64,000 nt of DNA from Gilvimarinus polysaccharolyticus. Lineage in GTDB: Bacteria > Pseudomonadota > Gammaproteobacteria > Pseudomonadales > Cellvibrionaceae. Below the pieces are notes generated by a model that did no database searches, had not been told where the DNA came from, and saw nothing but the letters and a program-made list of their open reading frames with translations. Within the stretch, counting starts at the first letter, position 1. Every line of letters begins with the position of its first letter. Shown here one piece after another: positions 19,730 to 28,355 of this stretch. Made by a program: the position numbers and the translations under genes. Location: NCBI RefSeq assembly GCF_001187555.1, contig NZ_LFIJ01000001.1:1700078-1764077 (forward strand), written 5' to 3'.

Positions 19730-19788
19730 CCTCACCGGCAGCTATCACCTAAAAGCTGTCGTCGGTGTGTGACAGACCTCAGCCAAAA

Positions 19789-22038
19789 TTACTCCACCAC
19801 AGGCAACGGTGGTGGCGTAACATCCAACCAACGCTGCAAGCGCCCCTCTAGTGCGTCGTAACGTAGCGGCTTGGCAACTTGGTCATCAAACCCTGCGGCT
19901 AACAACTGGCTCACCTGTTCTTCGGTAAGCTCTGGAATCATTCCAATAATGGGGACTCGACGACTATTAGCGGCTTTTTCTTGCTCGCGTATTTTATGCA
20001 CCGCATTAATCGCCTCATCGTTCGGCAACTCACTATCGAGTAACACCAAATCAAAACGCTCTCGCTCCAAAATTGCCACCGCCATAGGACCTGTGTCCAC
20101 CAACTGCACATAGCAACCCAGTTTTTTCAGCATACCTGATGCAACCATTTGGTTTACCCGGTGTTCCTCGACCACCAAGATGCGTCGAACTGCAGGGGCG
20201 TCCAACACCGGCGCTAGCGGCTCAGGCGTATTCTCACTAGCGGCTAGCTCGACACTCGGCGAGCCTAACAACCGCTGGCAAACGGCCTCGTACAGCTGCT
20301 TATAAATAACCGGTTTTTCTAAGCAGCTAACCTGTGAATAATGGCTCAAATGCTGCTGCACTTCTTCAGTATCTCGCTGCAGCACACTCATTGCGATCAT
20401 CTGCTTAAGACCCGATGTAGCTTCTGCTCCGGCCAACTCGCGAGACAATGCCAACGCATTAAAACTATTTAAACGATTGTAAATCAGCACTAAATCAATG
20501 GGCTTGCCGCGCTTACTATCATCCTTAATGCGGGTTATCGCCTGCTCATAGCCGTAAACACTATTGCTATGAACACCCCAGTTGTTCAATTCATTTTCAA
20601 GATCTAATGCCACTCGATCAGGCAAATCTACCAGCAACAAACGCTTGCCTCTCAGCTTTTGATCGGCGCCTAGCATTTTACCTTGGTGACTAATAGTCTT
20701 CAGGCAGACATTGACGACTAATCGATTGCCGCCTGTGGTTGCTTTAAGCAAGTGCACACTCCCCCCCATGCACTCAGCCAAACCTTTACTGATCGACAAG
20801 CCAATACCCACACGACCCGCCTGCTCGGCTTCTTGTAAACGTGACTCATCGACCTCTGCTTTTGCCTCATCGGCACGATGGTAATGGCTATCGCTAATAA
20901 CAACCTGCAGCTCTCCCATGTCGTCAGATGAGCTCGTGTAACTCACCTCGACAAAAACATTACCGGTCACAGAGAACTTAATAGCATGTTGCATCAGTGT
21001 CGCGGTTATCTGACGTAACCGCGCAGCATCACCATGGACTCGGCTAGGCAACTCAGGGGCGAGTAAATAATTTAATTCCACGCCTTGCTGGTGCGCCTCT
21101 AATGAGAAATCTCGCACCAACTTGGCCACTAAGCGGCGCAGATCAAATACCGACTCATCAAGCACAAGACTCTTGGTGGTAATCTTAGAGAAATCTACCA
21201 CGTTATTCACCAGGTCCAACTGCCGCTCACCCGCTTTAGACGCCATTCCTAACAAGTCGCGCTGACGATCTGACAGCTCGGCGTCATCGATCAACGCCAA
21301 TGTGCCAAGAATATCGTTTAAAGAGGTACGAAACTCATGCCCCAAATTGACCAAAAACTCATTTTTAAGCTCGATCGCAGCGCGCGTGCTTTTTTGCTCG
21401 TTTTCAAGACCCCGAGCGCGCTCGTGCAAAACAAAATTAGCTTCTAATCGCTGCCAATAACCACTGGCCGTTACCCGTGCTTGGTGTACTAGCATCATAT
21501 AAAATAACGCCATAATGGCGGCGTAAAGATAGCCTTCCACCGTAGCCAAGGCCGCCGCGGTAAGAGCCGCCGGAACCATACCTATAAACAGGTAAATTTT
21601 TAAAAACCGAATATATGGAGCAAACACATTGGCAATGGATGAGTAAAACACCACCGTATACAGCCACATAATGAGGGCTTCTTCGCGCATTCCCAGCACC
21701 CAGGTTAAGCTGACAAGAATCACGCTCCACCAAATGGCGCCCAGGAAAGACGCTATAAAATACTGCGTACGCCAACGCCTTGGCGCTCGAGCGTAAAGCA
21801 CCTCGAACCGGAACAAGTAATAACTTCGCAACAATGTTACCAACAACAAGCCTGTGACCAGAACAATAGCGAGGTTATTTTCACGATAAAAAAAGTCACC
21901 AAAAACCAGGCTTAAACTAAACACCAAGAAGTTAAGCAATAGCCCTCGACGGCTATATTTGGCCACTCGGGCATCGGTATCGTGGATGACTTGGCGGTCC
22001 TTCTGGACCTTGGACATCGGCGTAAAAAGCTCGAACAT
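19789..22038 (-). CDS. Hybrid sensor histidine kinase with two receiver domains, one degenerate
   Basis: This 749-residue protein has an N-terminal membrane region of about six helices (residues 30-190), a HisKA domain with the phospho-accepting His in FLVNLGHEFRTSLNDILG, and an ATPase domain with GRVGIGLSISKGLAECMGG. The N-box is weak (LMQHAIKFS). Two receiver domains follow. The first (from KRLLLVDLPDR) has Tyr-Asn where the phospho-Asp is expected (LVLIYNRLN), so it is probably not phosphorylated. The second (from RILVVEEHRVNQ) keeps Asp in LVLLDSELP and Lys in AKPLR, although the acidic pair is Glu-Glu. There is no periplasmic sensor domain, no HPt domain and no adjacent regulator. The signal is unknown. 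Confidence 0.88.
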   Translation of the reverse strand: MFELFTPMSKVQKDRQVIHDTDARVAKYSRRGLLLNFLVFSLSLVFGDFFYRENNLAIVLVTGLLLVTLLRSYYLFRFEVLYARAPRRWRTQYFIASFLGAIWWSVILVSLTWVLGMREEALIMWLYTVVFYSSIANVFAPYIRFLKIYLFIGMVPAALTAAALATVEGYLYAAIMALFYMMLVHQARVTASGYWQRLEANFVLHERARGLENEQKSTRAAIELKNEFLVNLGHEFRTSLNDILGTLALIDDAELSDRQRDLLGMASKAGERQLDLVNNVVDFSKITTKSLVLDESVFDLRRLVAKLVRDFSLEAHQQGVELNYLLAPELPSRVHGDAARLRQITATLMQHAIKFSVTGNVFVEVSYTSSSDDMGELQVVISDSHYHRADEAKAEVDESRLQEAEQAGRVGIGLSISKGLAECMGGSVHLLKATTGGNRLVVNVCLKTISHQGKMLGADQKLRGKRLLLVDLPDRVALDLENELNNWGVHSNSVYGYEQAITRIKDDSKRGKPIDLVLIYNRLNSFNALALSRELAGAEATSGLKQMIAMSVLQRDTEEVQQHLSHYSQVSCLEKPVIYKQLYEAVCQRLLGSPSVELAASENTPEPLAPVLDAPAVRRILVVEEHRVNQMVASGMLKKLGCYVQLVDTGPMAVAILERERFDLVLLDSELPNDEAINAVHKIREQEKAANSRRVPIIGMIPELTEEQVSQLLAAGFDDQVAKPLRYDALEGRLQRWLDVTPPPLPVVE

Positions 22039-22625
22039 AAGGCGCCTTTTGGAGGTTCACGATGAACACGTGAGTCTTAAAGTAGACAGTTTCTGTCGAT
22101 TTTACTGCGGTAAATAGCTATAAGCAGCTCTAGTCACAGACTTATGTAGGGTTCTTGACTACGACTGCCTTAATGACAAATCAGTCAGACCTAAATTAAG
22201 CATCAAAAACAACATGAAAATATCGACACGATATACTTAGGTTGTCCGCTAGGCTCTCGTAGTAAACGCCACTACAGCAAACAACTCGAACGGTTAGTAC
22301 CTTAAGGGCACAACACTAAAGACGCTCATTGTAACCAAGTTACTGCAGGGACGCACTACTATCGGCGGGCCTACTTTGGCTTTTTATAGCGGTTAAAACA
22401 TACCGTTTACGCCTTTCTGATCAGCCAACGATATGCCGTTATCACCGCGATTTGACTAAGCTTTCACCGCACGACAAAGTCTTTTATACTACTGTGGTAT
22501 AACAACGGTAATCGCTCGATCTAACAAGGTTGCGCGAATAGGGAGACACTAACCAAGAATCAAAACCCTAGCGTTTAGCACGCCGTGTATACGGGAAAAC
22601 AACTAACCATCTTGAGGGATTAATA
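22039..22625. other. 587-bp intergenic region without a recognisable gene
   Basis: No convincing coding frame, tRNA or terminator was found between the divergent kinase and lipoprotein genes. A TATACT element near 22490 could be a -10 box for the lipoprotein gene, but no well-spaced -35 box goes with it. The final stretch carries GAGGGA before the lipoprotein ATG. The region is long for this genome and could hold a small RNA. Confidence 0.5.
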
Positions 22626-23021
22626 ATGAAATCTAAAGCCGTACTTTTAACTCTACCACTGATTGCCATGCTGGCCGCCTGTAGCCCCAATGAAGACAGC
22701 AACCTTAAAGATTCAGCAGAAAGCACAATGTCGAGCGCAAAAGAAACTGCGCAATCTGCCACTAATGCCGCAGCCAAAAAAGCGGGTGAACTAAAGGATA
22801 AAGCAGCTGAAATGGCTGACGATGCAGCAGACGCGACCGCCGAAATGGCTGGCGATGCGAAAGATGCCGCATCAGATATGGCTAACGACGCTAAAGATGC
22901 CGCCTCTGATATGGCTGATGGCGCTAAAGATGCAGCATCTAATGCTTGGAATGAGACCAAAGATGCCGGTGAAGATGCCGCAGACGCCGTAGAAAACGCC
23001 GCTGAAGACATCAAAGACTAA
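22626..23021 (+). CDS. Alanine-rich lipoprotein with LEA-like helical repeats
   Basis: A 131-residue protein with a lipoprotein signal peptide (MKSKAVLLTLPLIAMLAAC; lipid-bearing Cys at residue 19). The rest is almost entirely Ala, Asp, Lys and Glu in amphipathic repeats of about 11 residues, such as AGDAKDAASDMANDAKDAASDM. That pattern resembles LEA group 3/4 proteins and apolipoprotein-like coiled coils and should form one long helix anchored to a membrane. LEA-like proteins are associated with osmotic or desiccation stress, but the role here is not known. It stands alone with its own terminator. No globular domain was recognised. Confidence 0.82.
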   Translation: MKSKAVLLTLPLIAMLAACSPNEDSNLKDSAESTMSSAKETAQSATNAAAKKAGELKDKAAEMADDAADATAEMAGDAKDAASDMANDAKDAASDMADGAKDAASNAWNETKDAGEDAADAVENAAEDIKD

Positions 23022-23041
23022 GCTTAAATATCGACCAATAT

Positions 23042-23071
23042 AAAAATACCGGGTTTATCCCGGTATTTTTT
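23042..23071. terminator. Bidirectional terminator after the LEA-like gene
   Basis: The stem TACCGGG/CCCGGTA around TTTAT is flanked by A- and T-runs, giving termination for the lipoprotein gene on the plus strand and for moaE on the minus strand. Confidence 0.9.
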
Positions 23072-23116
23072 TGCCCAATGCCGCAGCAATTACTCGTCTT
23101 TATCAGTGTTAAGCCG

Positions 23117-23602
23117 CTAACGGTCGCCCTGCTGCCACTCGGTGGCTGCGAGATCATCTTGCCTCCGGGCTTCAACCCAGCGGGTACCACTAGAGCGGTG
23201 TTCTTTTTTCCAAAAAGGCGCTTGGGTTTTTAATGTATCCATTAAAAAACGTGCACTCAAAAATGCCTCATCGCGATGGCGACTACTAACTGCCACCAAT
23301 ACAATTTGCTGTCCAACCGCGAGCTTGCCCACCCGATGCACAAGCGTAACACCGGTTAGCGACCAACGAGATCGCGCCTCGGCCACCAATGCGCACAAGG
23401 ATTTTTCTGTCATGGCTGGGTAATGCTCAAGCTCTAACGCCAACACTGGGTCCAACTCGGACTCGGCACGAACTTTACCGACAAAGAATACAATTGCTCC
23501 TGCAACACCCGCTGATTGCTCTAAACGTTGGTAATGCTCAGCAACGGAGAAATCGTTGTTTTGCACCACTACCACGTCGGATAAAACACTGTCATTCATC
23601 AT
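23117..23602 (-). CDS. moaE: Molybdopterin synthase catalytic subunit MoaE
   Basis: This 161-residue protein forms with MoaD the synthase that adds two sulfurs to cyclic pyranopterin monophosphate. Family markers are GAIVFFVGKVR, LELEHYPAMTEK, the catalytic region VTLVHRVGKLAVGQQIVLVAVSS and HRDEAFLSARFLMDTLKTQAPFWKKE. The conserved Lys and Arg residues of the MoaE active site are present. It starts within the TAATG junction at the end of moaD, so the two are coupled. The early cofactor genes moaA and moaB are not in this window. Confidence 0.96.
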   Translation of the reverse strand: MMNDSVLSDVVVVQNNDFSVAEHYQRLEQSAGVAGAIVFFVGKVRAESELDPVLALELEHYPAMTEKSLCALVAEARSRWSLTGVTLVHRVGKLAVGQQIVLVAVSSRHRDEAFLSARFLMDTLKTQAPFWKKEHRSSGTRWVEARRQDDLAATEWQQGDR

Positions 23603-23847
23603 TAGCCTCCGGTCACTGGAGGGAACAGCGCAACCTCATCACCAACTTTAATAGCCGTATTGGCTTTAGCCATCGTTTGATTAACACTCATCAGCCAAGC
23701 TTTACCCTGCAGTACCTCAGCCCACTGGGGGCACTCGGCAACCAATGCAGGCACTACATCGCCCGCCACACTCACCGCTTGCGCCGACAGCTCGATCGAT
23801 TCACAACCAAGCAATTCACGCAATTGTGCAAAAAACAAAACTTGCAT
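23602..23847 (-). CDS. moaD: Molybdopterin synthase sulfur-carrier subunit MoaD
   Basis: An 81-residue beta-grasp protein ending in the Gly-Gly tail (VALFPPVTGG) that is adenylated and thiocarboxylated to carry sulfur to MoaE. The start ATG at 23847 shares its A with the TGA of moaC, and gives the typical N-terminus [14 protein letters not shown]; an upstream extension from 23904 is not conserved and lies within moaC. The order is moaC-moaD-moaE. Confidence 0.94.
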   Translation of the reverse strand: MQVLFFAQLRELLGCESIELSAQAVSVAGDVVPALVAECPQWAEVLQGKAWLMSVNQTMAKANTAIKVGDEVALFPPVTGG

Positions 23848-24326
23848 CACAACGACTCCCGCCGGTATTGACCACGTCGACCACCGCTCTTCTCCAACAG
23901 ACAAACACCTTCAATGACCATCGCCATATCAATTGCTTTGGCCATATCAATCACGGTTAACGCTGCCACGCTGGCAGCGGTTAACGCTTCCATTTCAACC
24001 CCAGTTTTGCCACTGAGTTTGCAATAGGCCTCTATGCGTATTTGGTTGTGTTCGTGATCCAACTGAAACTCGACCGCCACTTTAGTCAGCGCTAATGGGT
24101 GACATAAGGGGATCAGGTCGGAACACTTTTTGGCCGCCTGTATACCGGCTATTCTGGCGGTGCTTAACACATCACCTTTTTTTAAATCATTCGCCGCAAT
24201 AGCCGCAAGCGTCGCCGCTTGCATGGTAACTCGCGCCTCAGCACGCGCCTCGCGAACCGTATCGGGCTTATCCGACACATCCACCATCGACGCAGCACCT
24301 TTTTCATCACAGTGTGTTAAGTTCAT
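23847..24326 (-). CDS. moaC: Cyclic pyranopterin monophosphate synthase MoaC
   Basis: The 159-residue enzyme completes formation of cyclic pyranopterin monophosphate, the first stable intermediate of molybdenum cofactor synthesis, acting after MoaA. Its family signatures are [39 protein letters not shown] and [24 protein letters not shown], which contain the catalytic Asp and Lys residues. It is the first gene of a three-gene operon; the end overlaps moaD by one base. The leader can form an extended hairpin. Confidence 0.97.
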   Translation of the reverse strand: MNLTHCDEKGAASMVDVSDKPDTVREARAEARVTMQAATLAAIAANDLKKGDVLSTARIAGIQAAKKCSDLIPLCHPLALTKVAVEFQLDHEHNQIRIEAYCKLSGKTGVEMEALTAASVAALTVIDMAKAIDMAMVIEGVCLLEKSGGRRGQYRRESL

Positions 24327-24356
24327 TACTAGCCTCTATACCTAGCTGGGGCAAAA

Positions 24357-24415
24357 CCTGTTGGCAGCATTGACTCGCGGGCACTACGCACTCGCCATCT
24401 GCTATACCAACAAGG
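24357..24415 (-). other. Possible structured leader upstream of moaC
   Basis: On the minus strand CCTTGTTGG pairs with CCAACAGG (one bulge), enclosing a further AGCA/TGCT pairing and a GC-rich centre. It lies about 30-90 bases before the moaC start. I could not match it to the molybdenum-cofactor riboswitch by eye, so it is only a candidate regulatory structure. Confidence 0.25.
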
Positions 24416-24418
24416 CAA

Positions 24419-24460
24419 AAATCTCTACGCACCGAGTTAATTCGATACGTAGAGATTTAT
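24419..24460 (-). terminator. Terminator of the DUF481 gene
   Basis: On the minus strand AATCTCTACG and CGTAGAGATT form a 10-bp stem with a long loop, followed by TTTT. It lies directly after the DUF481 stop codon. Confidence 0.72.
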
Positions 24461-24475
24461 TCGGCACGGCTTACA

Positions 24476-25246
24476 TTAAAAGTTATAAACCAAGTTAATG
24501 TAAGTTGTAGTATCTGTACCCTCTTTATCATCGGCCACATCGGTATCATGGTTAATGGTATAACCTACTTTCATCTGCATCCGATCACTAATTTTAGTAC
24601 TGAGCGAAGTGTCGCTCACGTAACGAGTATTATCTTCGGCCGCTTCAACACCAAGCTTTTGGCTAAAAGTCGCGTTTTCGGTAATGACCCAAGCCAGATC
24701 GCCTGCGGCGCGCACCATAAAGCCTTCTTCTTTAGCAATAATGTCATTGGCTTCATCTATGACCTTATCTCCCCAAAAATAACCTGGGCCCACTTCGGCG
24801 TCTAACGTCAAAGTATCGCGGTTAATCAGTCGTGCGCCATAACCTGCCGCCGCGGTGGTATATTTTCTATAAGCGCCAAACTCATCGTGGGTGTGCGAAC
24901 CGAAGACAAAGATATTGCTGAACTCATCAGCCATCAAATACGCGCTTTTGGCCGAGATAAAGTATTTTTCCGCCGTTGTTTCCGACTCTTTAGTGCCGTC
25001 AATCTGCTCTAGCTCATCCTGCTTATACAACACGCTGGCAATATACTGATTCCTCCAGCGCTCTAAGCTTTGAGTCGCATCAATTTTGCCATTAAACGAG
25101 GTAGCTTCGGTATTACCTGTGGTTTTAATCGCACCTAACTCCGCCGAGACTAGCCAAGTTTTGTCTTGCTCTTCTGTCTGCGCCGAGCTAGTGCCGGCGG
25201 CAACAGCCAGTAAAGCGCCAATAGCGGCGGTTGTGTACATCTTCAT
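24476..25246 (-). CDS. DUF481 outer-membrane protein (YdiY-like)
   Basis: This 256-residue protein has a signal peptide (cleavage after SSAQ, about residue 23) followed by alternating beta-strands that end in the aromatic C-terminus INLVYNF, the usual signal for Bam-dependent barrel assembly. Family features of DUF481 are WLVSAELGAIKTTGNTEATSFNGKI near the N-terminus and the repeated barrel strands. The E. coli relative YdiY is described as acid- or salt-inducible, and the function is unknown. It is a single-gene unit with a terminator. Confidence 0.87.
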   Translation of the reverse strand: MKMYTTAAIGALLAVAAGTSSAQTEEQDKTWLVSAELGAIKTTGNTEATSFNGKIDATQSLERWRNQYIASVLYKQDELEQIDGTKESETTAEKYFISAKSAYLMADEFSNIFVFGSHTHDEFGAYRKYTTAAAGYGARLINRDTLTLDAEVGPGYFWGDKVIDEANDIIAKEEGFMVRAAGDLAWVITENATFSQKLGVEAAEDNTRYVSDTSLSTKISDRMQMKVGYTINHDTDVADDKEGTDTTTYINLVYNF

Positions 25247-25418
25247 ATCGTGTCCTTTTTGCTTAAATAGGCTGCATTAAAAACCCTTATTATACACGCT
25301 CCAACACGCCCACTGTCAGCCGAAAATGCCAAGGGCGTCGCTTTTGATCGATGGATATAAGCCACAAGTCAGCCATCCGCCAACAGCGGCCAAACCCGCA
25401 AAAGCATATGGGCATTTA

Positions 25419-25865
25419 TTAGACATACGCTAATCGACCGCCCTTCTGTGTCACCTCAGCGGTCACAAGTGCCTCTCGGGCAGAATCGTAGATGAAATTA
25501 AACGCAAAGGTATAAACCATAACAAATAGTGTTATGCCGATATCCAACCAAAATGCCTCGATCAATGACACGCCCATCACCCATGAAACCAAAGGAGTCG
25601 TCAAAGTCAGCAGGCCACCTTCAAATAACGCCACATAATACAAACGTAAGCTTAAACTGCGCTGCGCCCTAGGGGCGGGAAAGTAACGGTCAAACACTAT
25701 ATTAAAGTAGAAGTTATACACCATCGCTACAGCTGAAATTGCAATCATTGAGGCCAAAACAGCGCTCACTTCATGGTGGGTAAACATCAGCAGACCTACT
25801 ACCGTCAGCAGTAGTGCCAACACCTCGTACAAAAAGGCATGGCCCATGCGCTCGAATGTAGACAT
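25419..25865 (-). CDS. PACE family (AceI-like) efflux transporter
   Basis: The 148-residue protein consists of two tandem 'bacterial transmembrane pair' domains giving four helices. Each half shows family motifs: RMGHAFLYE and YNFYFNIVFDRYF in the first, and RLYYVALFEGGLLTL and FAFNFIYD in the second, including the membrane-embedded Glu. PACE proteins export chlorhexidine and related biocides, or polyamines, using a proton gradient. It is divergently transcribed from a LysR gene with a palindromic site between them, as with aceI/aceR of Acinetobacter. The substrate is not proven. Confidence 0.88.
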   Translation of the reverse strand: MSTFERMGHAFLYEVLALLLTVVGLLMFTHHEVSAVLASMIAISAVAMVYNFYFNIVFDRYFPAPRAQRSLSLRLYYVALFEGGLLTLTTPLVSWVMGVSLIEAFWLDIGITLFVMVYTFAFNFIYDSAREALVTAEVTQKGGRLAYV

Positions 25866-25941
25866 CGCGTTATCTCCTTGTTCCGGTAAAAATCTTAAGC
25901 TCAGTATTACAAGTTATGGCCTGAAGCAAAAGTTAGCTACC

Positions 25942-25956
25942 ATCACATAATGTGAT
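25942..25956. promoter_or_regulatory. Palindromic LysR-type operator between the PACE and LysR genes
   Basis: ATCACATAATGTGAT is a perfect 7-bp inverted repeat around one base and contains the LysR T-N11-A motif (TCACATAATGTGA). It lies in the divergent intergenic region, about 55 bases before the LysR ATG and 77 bases before the PACE ATG, where it could control both. Confidence 0.62.
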
Positions 25957-26010
25957 AACCTAGAGAGGTTGAATACTCAACAAACAAGCAATATCAATAA
26001 CGAGAAAACG

Positions 26011-26964
26011 ATGTACAGCCTTGAACAGCTCAATATTTTTGTCACCGTCTGCGAGACAGGCTCGTTCTCGGGAGCTGCTCGCCAGCTAAATCGTGCCCAA
26101 TCTGGGGTTAGCCAAGCAATATCTAACCTAGAAATCGCCTTCAATCGCACCCTATTCGATCGCAGCCGCAACACTCCACAGCTCACCCCCGACGGCGAAG
26201 CACTACTGCCTATCGTGCAATCTATACTGGATCAGCGGCTACGGCTCGAGCAAAAAGTGGCATCGTTAGATCAGCAACATGAACACGAACTAATCTTAGT
26301 AATCGAAGAGAGCCTGCTCGACTCACCGCTATTAGCGGCGTTAAGCGGGCTGGCCGAAATATTCCCCAACACCAACATCAATATCCTATCGGCATCTACC
26401 TTTGATGCCGAAGATATGGTCCGCGAAGGACAAGCCCATATTGGCGTGGTGTATACCGACGGCCAGATACTCACCGATGTGGATTTCTTTGCCTTAGGCT
26501 ACAAACGCTTTATCACCGTCGCATCGCCCAAGCACCCGTTAACCCAACTCGCTTGCGTAACTCATGCAGACTTGCGCCAGCACCGGCAAATTGTGCAGCG
26601 TTCCACAACCGGCAAAGAGTTATGGTTCAGTTATGGCATAAGCACACAATCTTGGTATGCCAGTACCCACCAAATACTCTGCCAGCTGGCACAACAAAAT
26701 GTCGGCTGGGCAATTGTGCCCGAAAGTCTCGCCCAAATGGCCCTCACATCAGGCCAGCTTATCGCCTTAAATGTCGACTTTGAGCCCAATGGCTGGGTAA
26801 GTTCTATCGACTGCATTACCTCCCGCAGCCTACAAGCAGGCCCCGTATTTCAGGCGGCACTGGCGCAATTAAAACAACACTTTAAGCCTCAAACCATCCA
26901 CACAGCCAGCGTCAAAGCTGTCGCCACACTGCCAAGCAAGCCCAGCAACCCAGAACCGAAATGA
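26011..26964 (+). CDS. LysR family transcriptional regulator, probable regulator of the PACE gene
   Basis: A protein of about 317 residues with an N-terminal winged HTH (LNIFVTVCETGSFSGAARQLNRAQSGVSQAISNLE) and a LysR substrate-binding domain (about residues 90-300). I chose the ATG at 26011, which yields MYSLEQLNIF; the in-frame TTG at 25969 adds 14 unconserved residues. A perfect T-N11-A palindrome stands between this gene and the divergent PACE exporter, so local control of efflux is likely. The inducer is unknown. The C-terminal tail is Ser/Pro/Lys-rich. Confidence 0.88.
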   Translation: MYSLEQLNIFVTVCETGSFSGAARQLNRAQSGVSQAISNLEIAFNRTLFDRSRNTPQLTPDGEALLPIVQSILDQRLRLEQKVASLDQQHEHELILVIEESLLDSPLLAALSGLAEIFPNTNINILSASTFDAEDMVREGQAHIGVVYTDGQILTDVDFFALGYKRFITVASPKHPLTQLACVTHADLRQHRQIVQRSTTGKELWFSYGISTQSWYASTHQILCQLAQQNVGWAIVPESLAQMALTSGQLIALNVDFEPNGWVSSIDCITSRSLQAGPVFQAALAQLKQHFKPQTIHTASVKAVATLPSKPSNPEPK

Positions 26965-27100
26965 CTGACACATTCAAACGTTCAGCCGAGCAATAAGCTT
27001 CCACCAAGGTGATTTTGGCAACTGCGAGCATTGCAGGTAAACTAGCGCGCCTCGGGCTATAAGCTCAATCAATCACAACACCACTTAGAGTGAATGCACG

Positions 27101-28111
27101 GTGAAAGAAACATCAACTGGCCATCCAGCACCCGCCACGGCACAGTCTACGTGGTCGCGACGCTTTTGCGCCGCGCCGATGATGGATTGGAGTGATCGTC
27201 ACTGTCGCTATTTTTGGCGTTTACTGAGCAAAAATACCCTGCTGTATACCGAGATGGTGACTACGGGTGCGCTGATTCACGGCGACCGGGAGCGATTTTT
27301 GGCGTTTAACCCAGCCGAATTGCCGGTGGCACTGCAAATAGGTGGCTCCGACCCAGCAGCCCTTGCCCGGTGCGCAGAATTTGCTGACACCTGGGGCTAT
27401 AGCGAGATCAACTTAAACTGTGGCTGTCCCAGTGACCGCGTACAGAGTGGGCGTATTGGCGCTTGTTTAATGGCCGAACCCGAGCTGGTGCGCGACTGCA
27501 TAGTCGCCATGAGCGAGGCCTGCGATATTCCCGTAACTATTAAACATCGCATTGGCATAGATGACATGGATGACTACAACGGTCTGCGTGACTTTGTTGT
27601 AACCGTGGCCGAGAGCGGCTGTAAAACCTTTATTGTGCACGCGCGAAAGGCTTGGCTGCAAGGGCTAAGCCCGAAAGAAAACCGCAATGTCCCACCATTG
27701 GATTACGGCTTAGTGGCGCGCTTAAAAGCTGAACTTCCAGAGTTAGAAATTATCGTAAACGGCGGTATCACTACCCTCACCCAGTGCGATACATTACTGC
27801 AAAATGTTGATGGCGTGATGTTAGGTCGCGAGATTTACTCTAACCCTTATCTGTTAGCCGAGGTAGACCAACGCTTGTTTGATACCGCCGCCCCGATACC
27901 AAGCCGGTTAGAGGTGATGACGGAATTTATGAAGTACTGCGAACAAGAACTACCTAAAGGCACCAGATTAAACCAGATGACGCGACATATTTTAGGACTT
28001 TATCAAGGCCTACCCGGCGCGCGACGTTTTAGACGGGTGATTAGCGAGAACGCCCATAAGCCCGGCGCTGGCATTACAGTAATCCAAGATGCGCTGCTGC
28101 AAGTTGAGTAA
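27101..28111 (+). CDS. dusA: tRNA-dihydrouridine synthase A
   Basis: This 336-residue FMN-dependent TIM-barrel enzyme reduces uridines in the tRNA D-loop. Diagnostic motifs are RRFCAAPMMDWSDRHCRYFWR, LYTEMVTTGALIHGDRERFL, the catalytic Cys in NLNCGCPSDRVQ, and VHARKAWLQGLSPKENR, all typical of the DusA (U20/U20a) subgroup. The start is GTG at 27101. It lies upstream of tal, as in Pseudomonas aeruginosa. Confidence 0.95.
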   Translation: MKETSTGHPAPATAQSTWSRRFCAAPMMDWSDRHCRYFWRLLSKNTLLYTEMVTTGALIHGDRERFLAFNPAELPVALQIGGSDPAALARCAEFADTWGYSEINLNCGCPSDRVQSGRIGACLMAEPELVRDCIVAMSEACDIPVTIKHRIGIDDMDDYNGLRDFVVTVAESGCKTFIVHARKAWLQGLSPKENRNVPPLDYGLVARLKAELPELEIIVNGGITTLTQCDTLLQNVDGVMLGREIYSNPYLLAEVDQRLFDTAAPIPSRLEVMTEFMKYCEQELPKGTRLNQMTRHILGLYQGLPGARRFRRVISENAHKPGAGITVIQDALLQVE

Positions 28112-28355
28112 GCTATCAGCGCTTTGCCCATCGACCAATAGCGTTTACAATAGCTACCCTGAGGTTAATAGGCCTGTTTTTGACAGCGCCCACAAAAAGC
28201 CGGTTTAGACTCCTAACAAGCATACTCCGCAGAGAGTAACTGAAAAAGAGAGTGACTTTACAGCCGGAGTATTGCGCACCAAAGCCATTACGCTGCATCA
28301 AACAGATCGCCCTACTGCGCTTAATATCGTCAACGAATCTATTTAGGAGCCAAAT

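Noticed and set aside
22568-23014. 148-residue Ser/Ala-rich minus-strand frame opposite the LEA-like lipoprotein
   Set aside because: It reflects the repetitive Ala/Asp codons of the real gene; no signal peptide or ribosome site supports it.
23389-23871. 160-residue plus-strand frame across moaE and moaD
   Set aside because: It is antisense to two well-supported coupled genes and has no recognisable domain.
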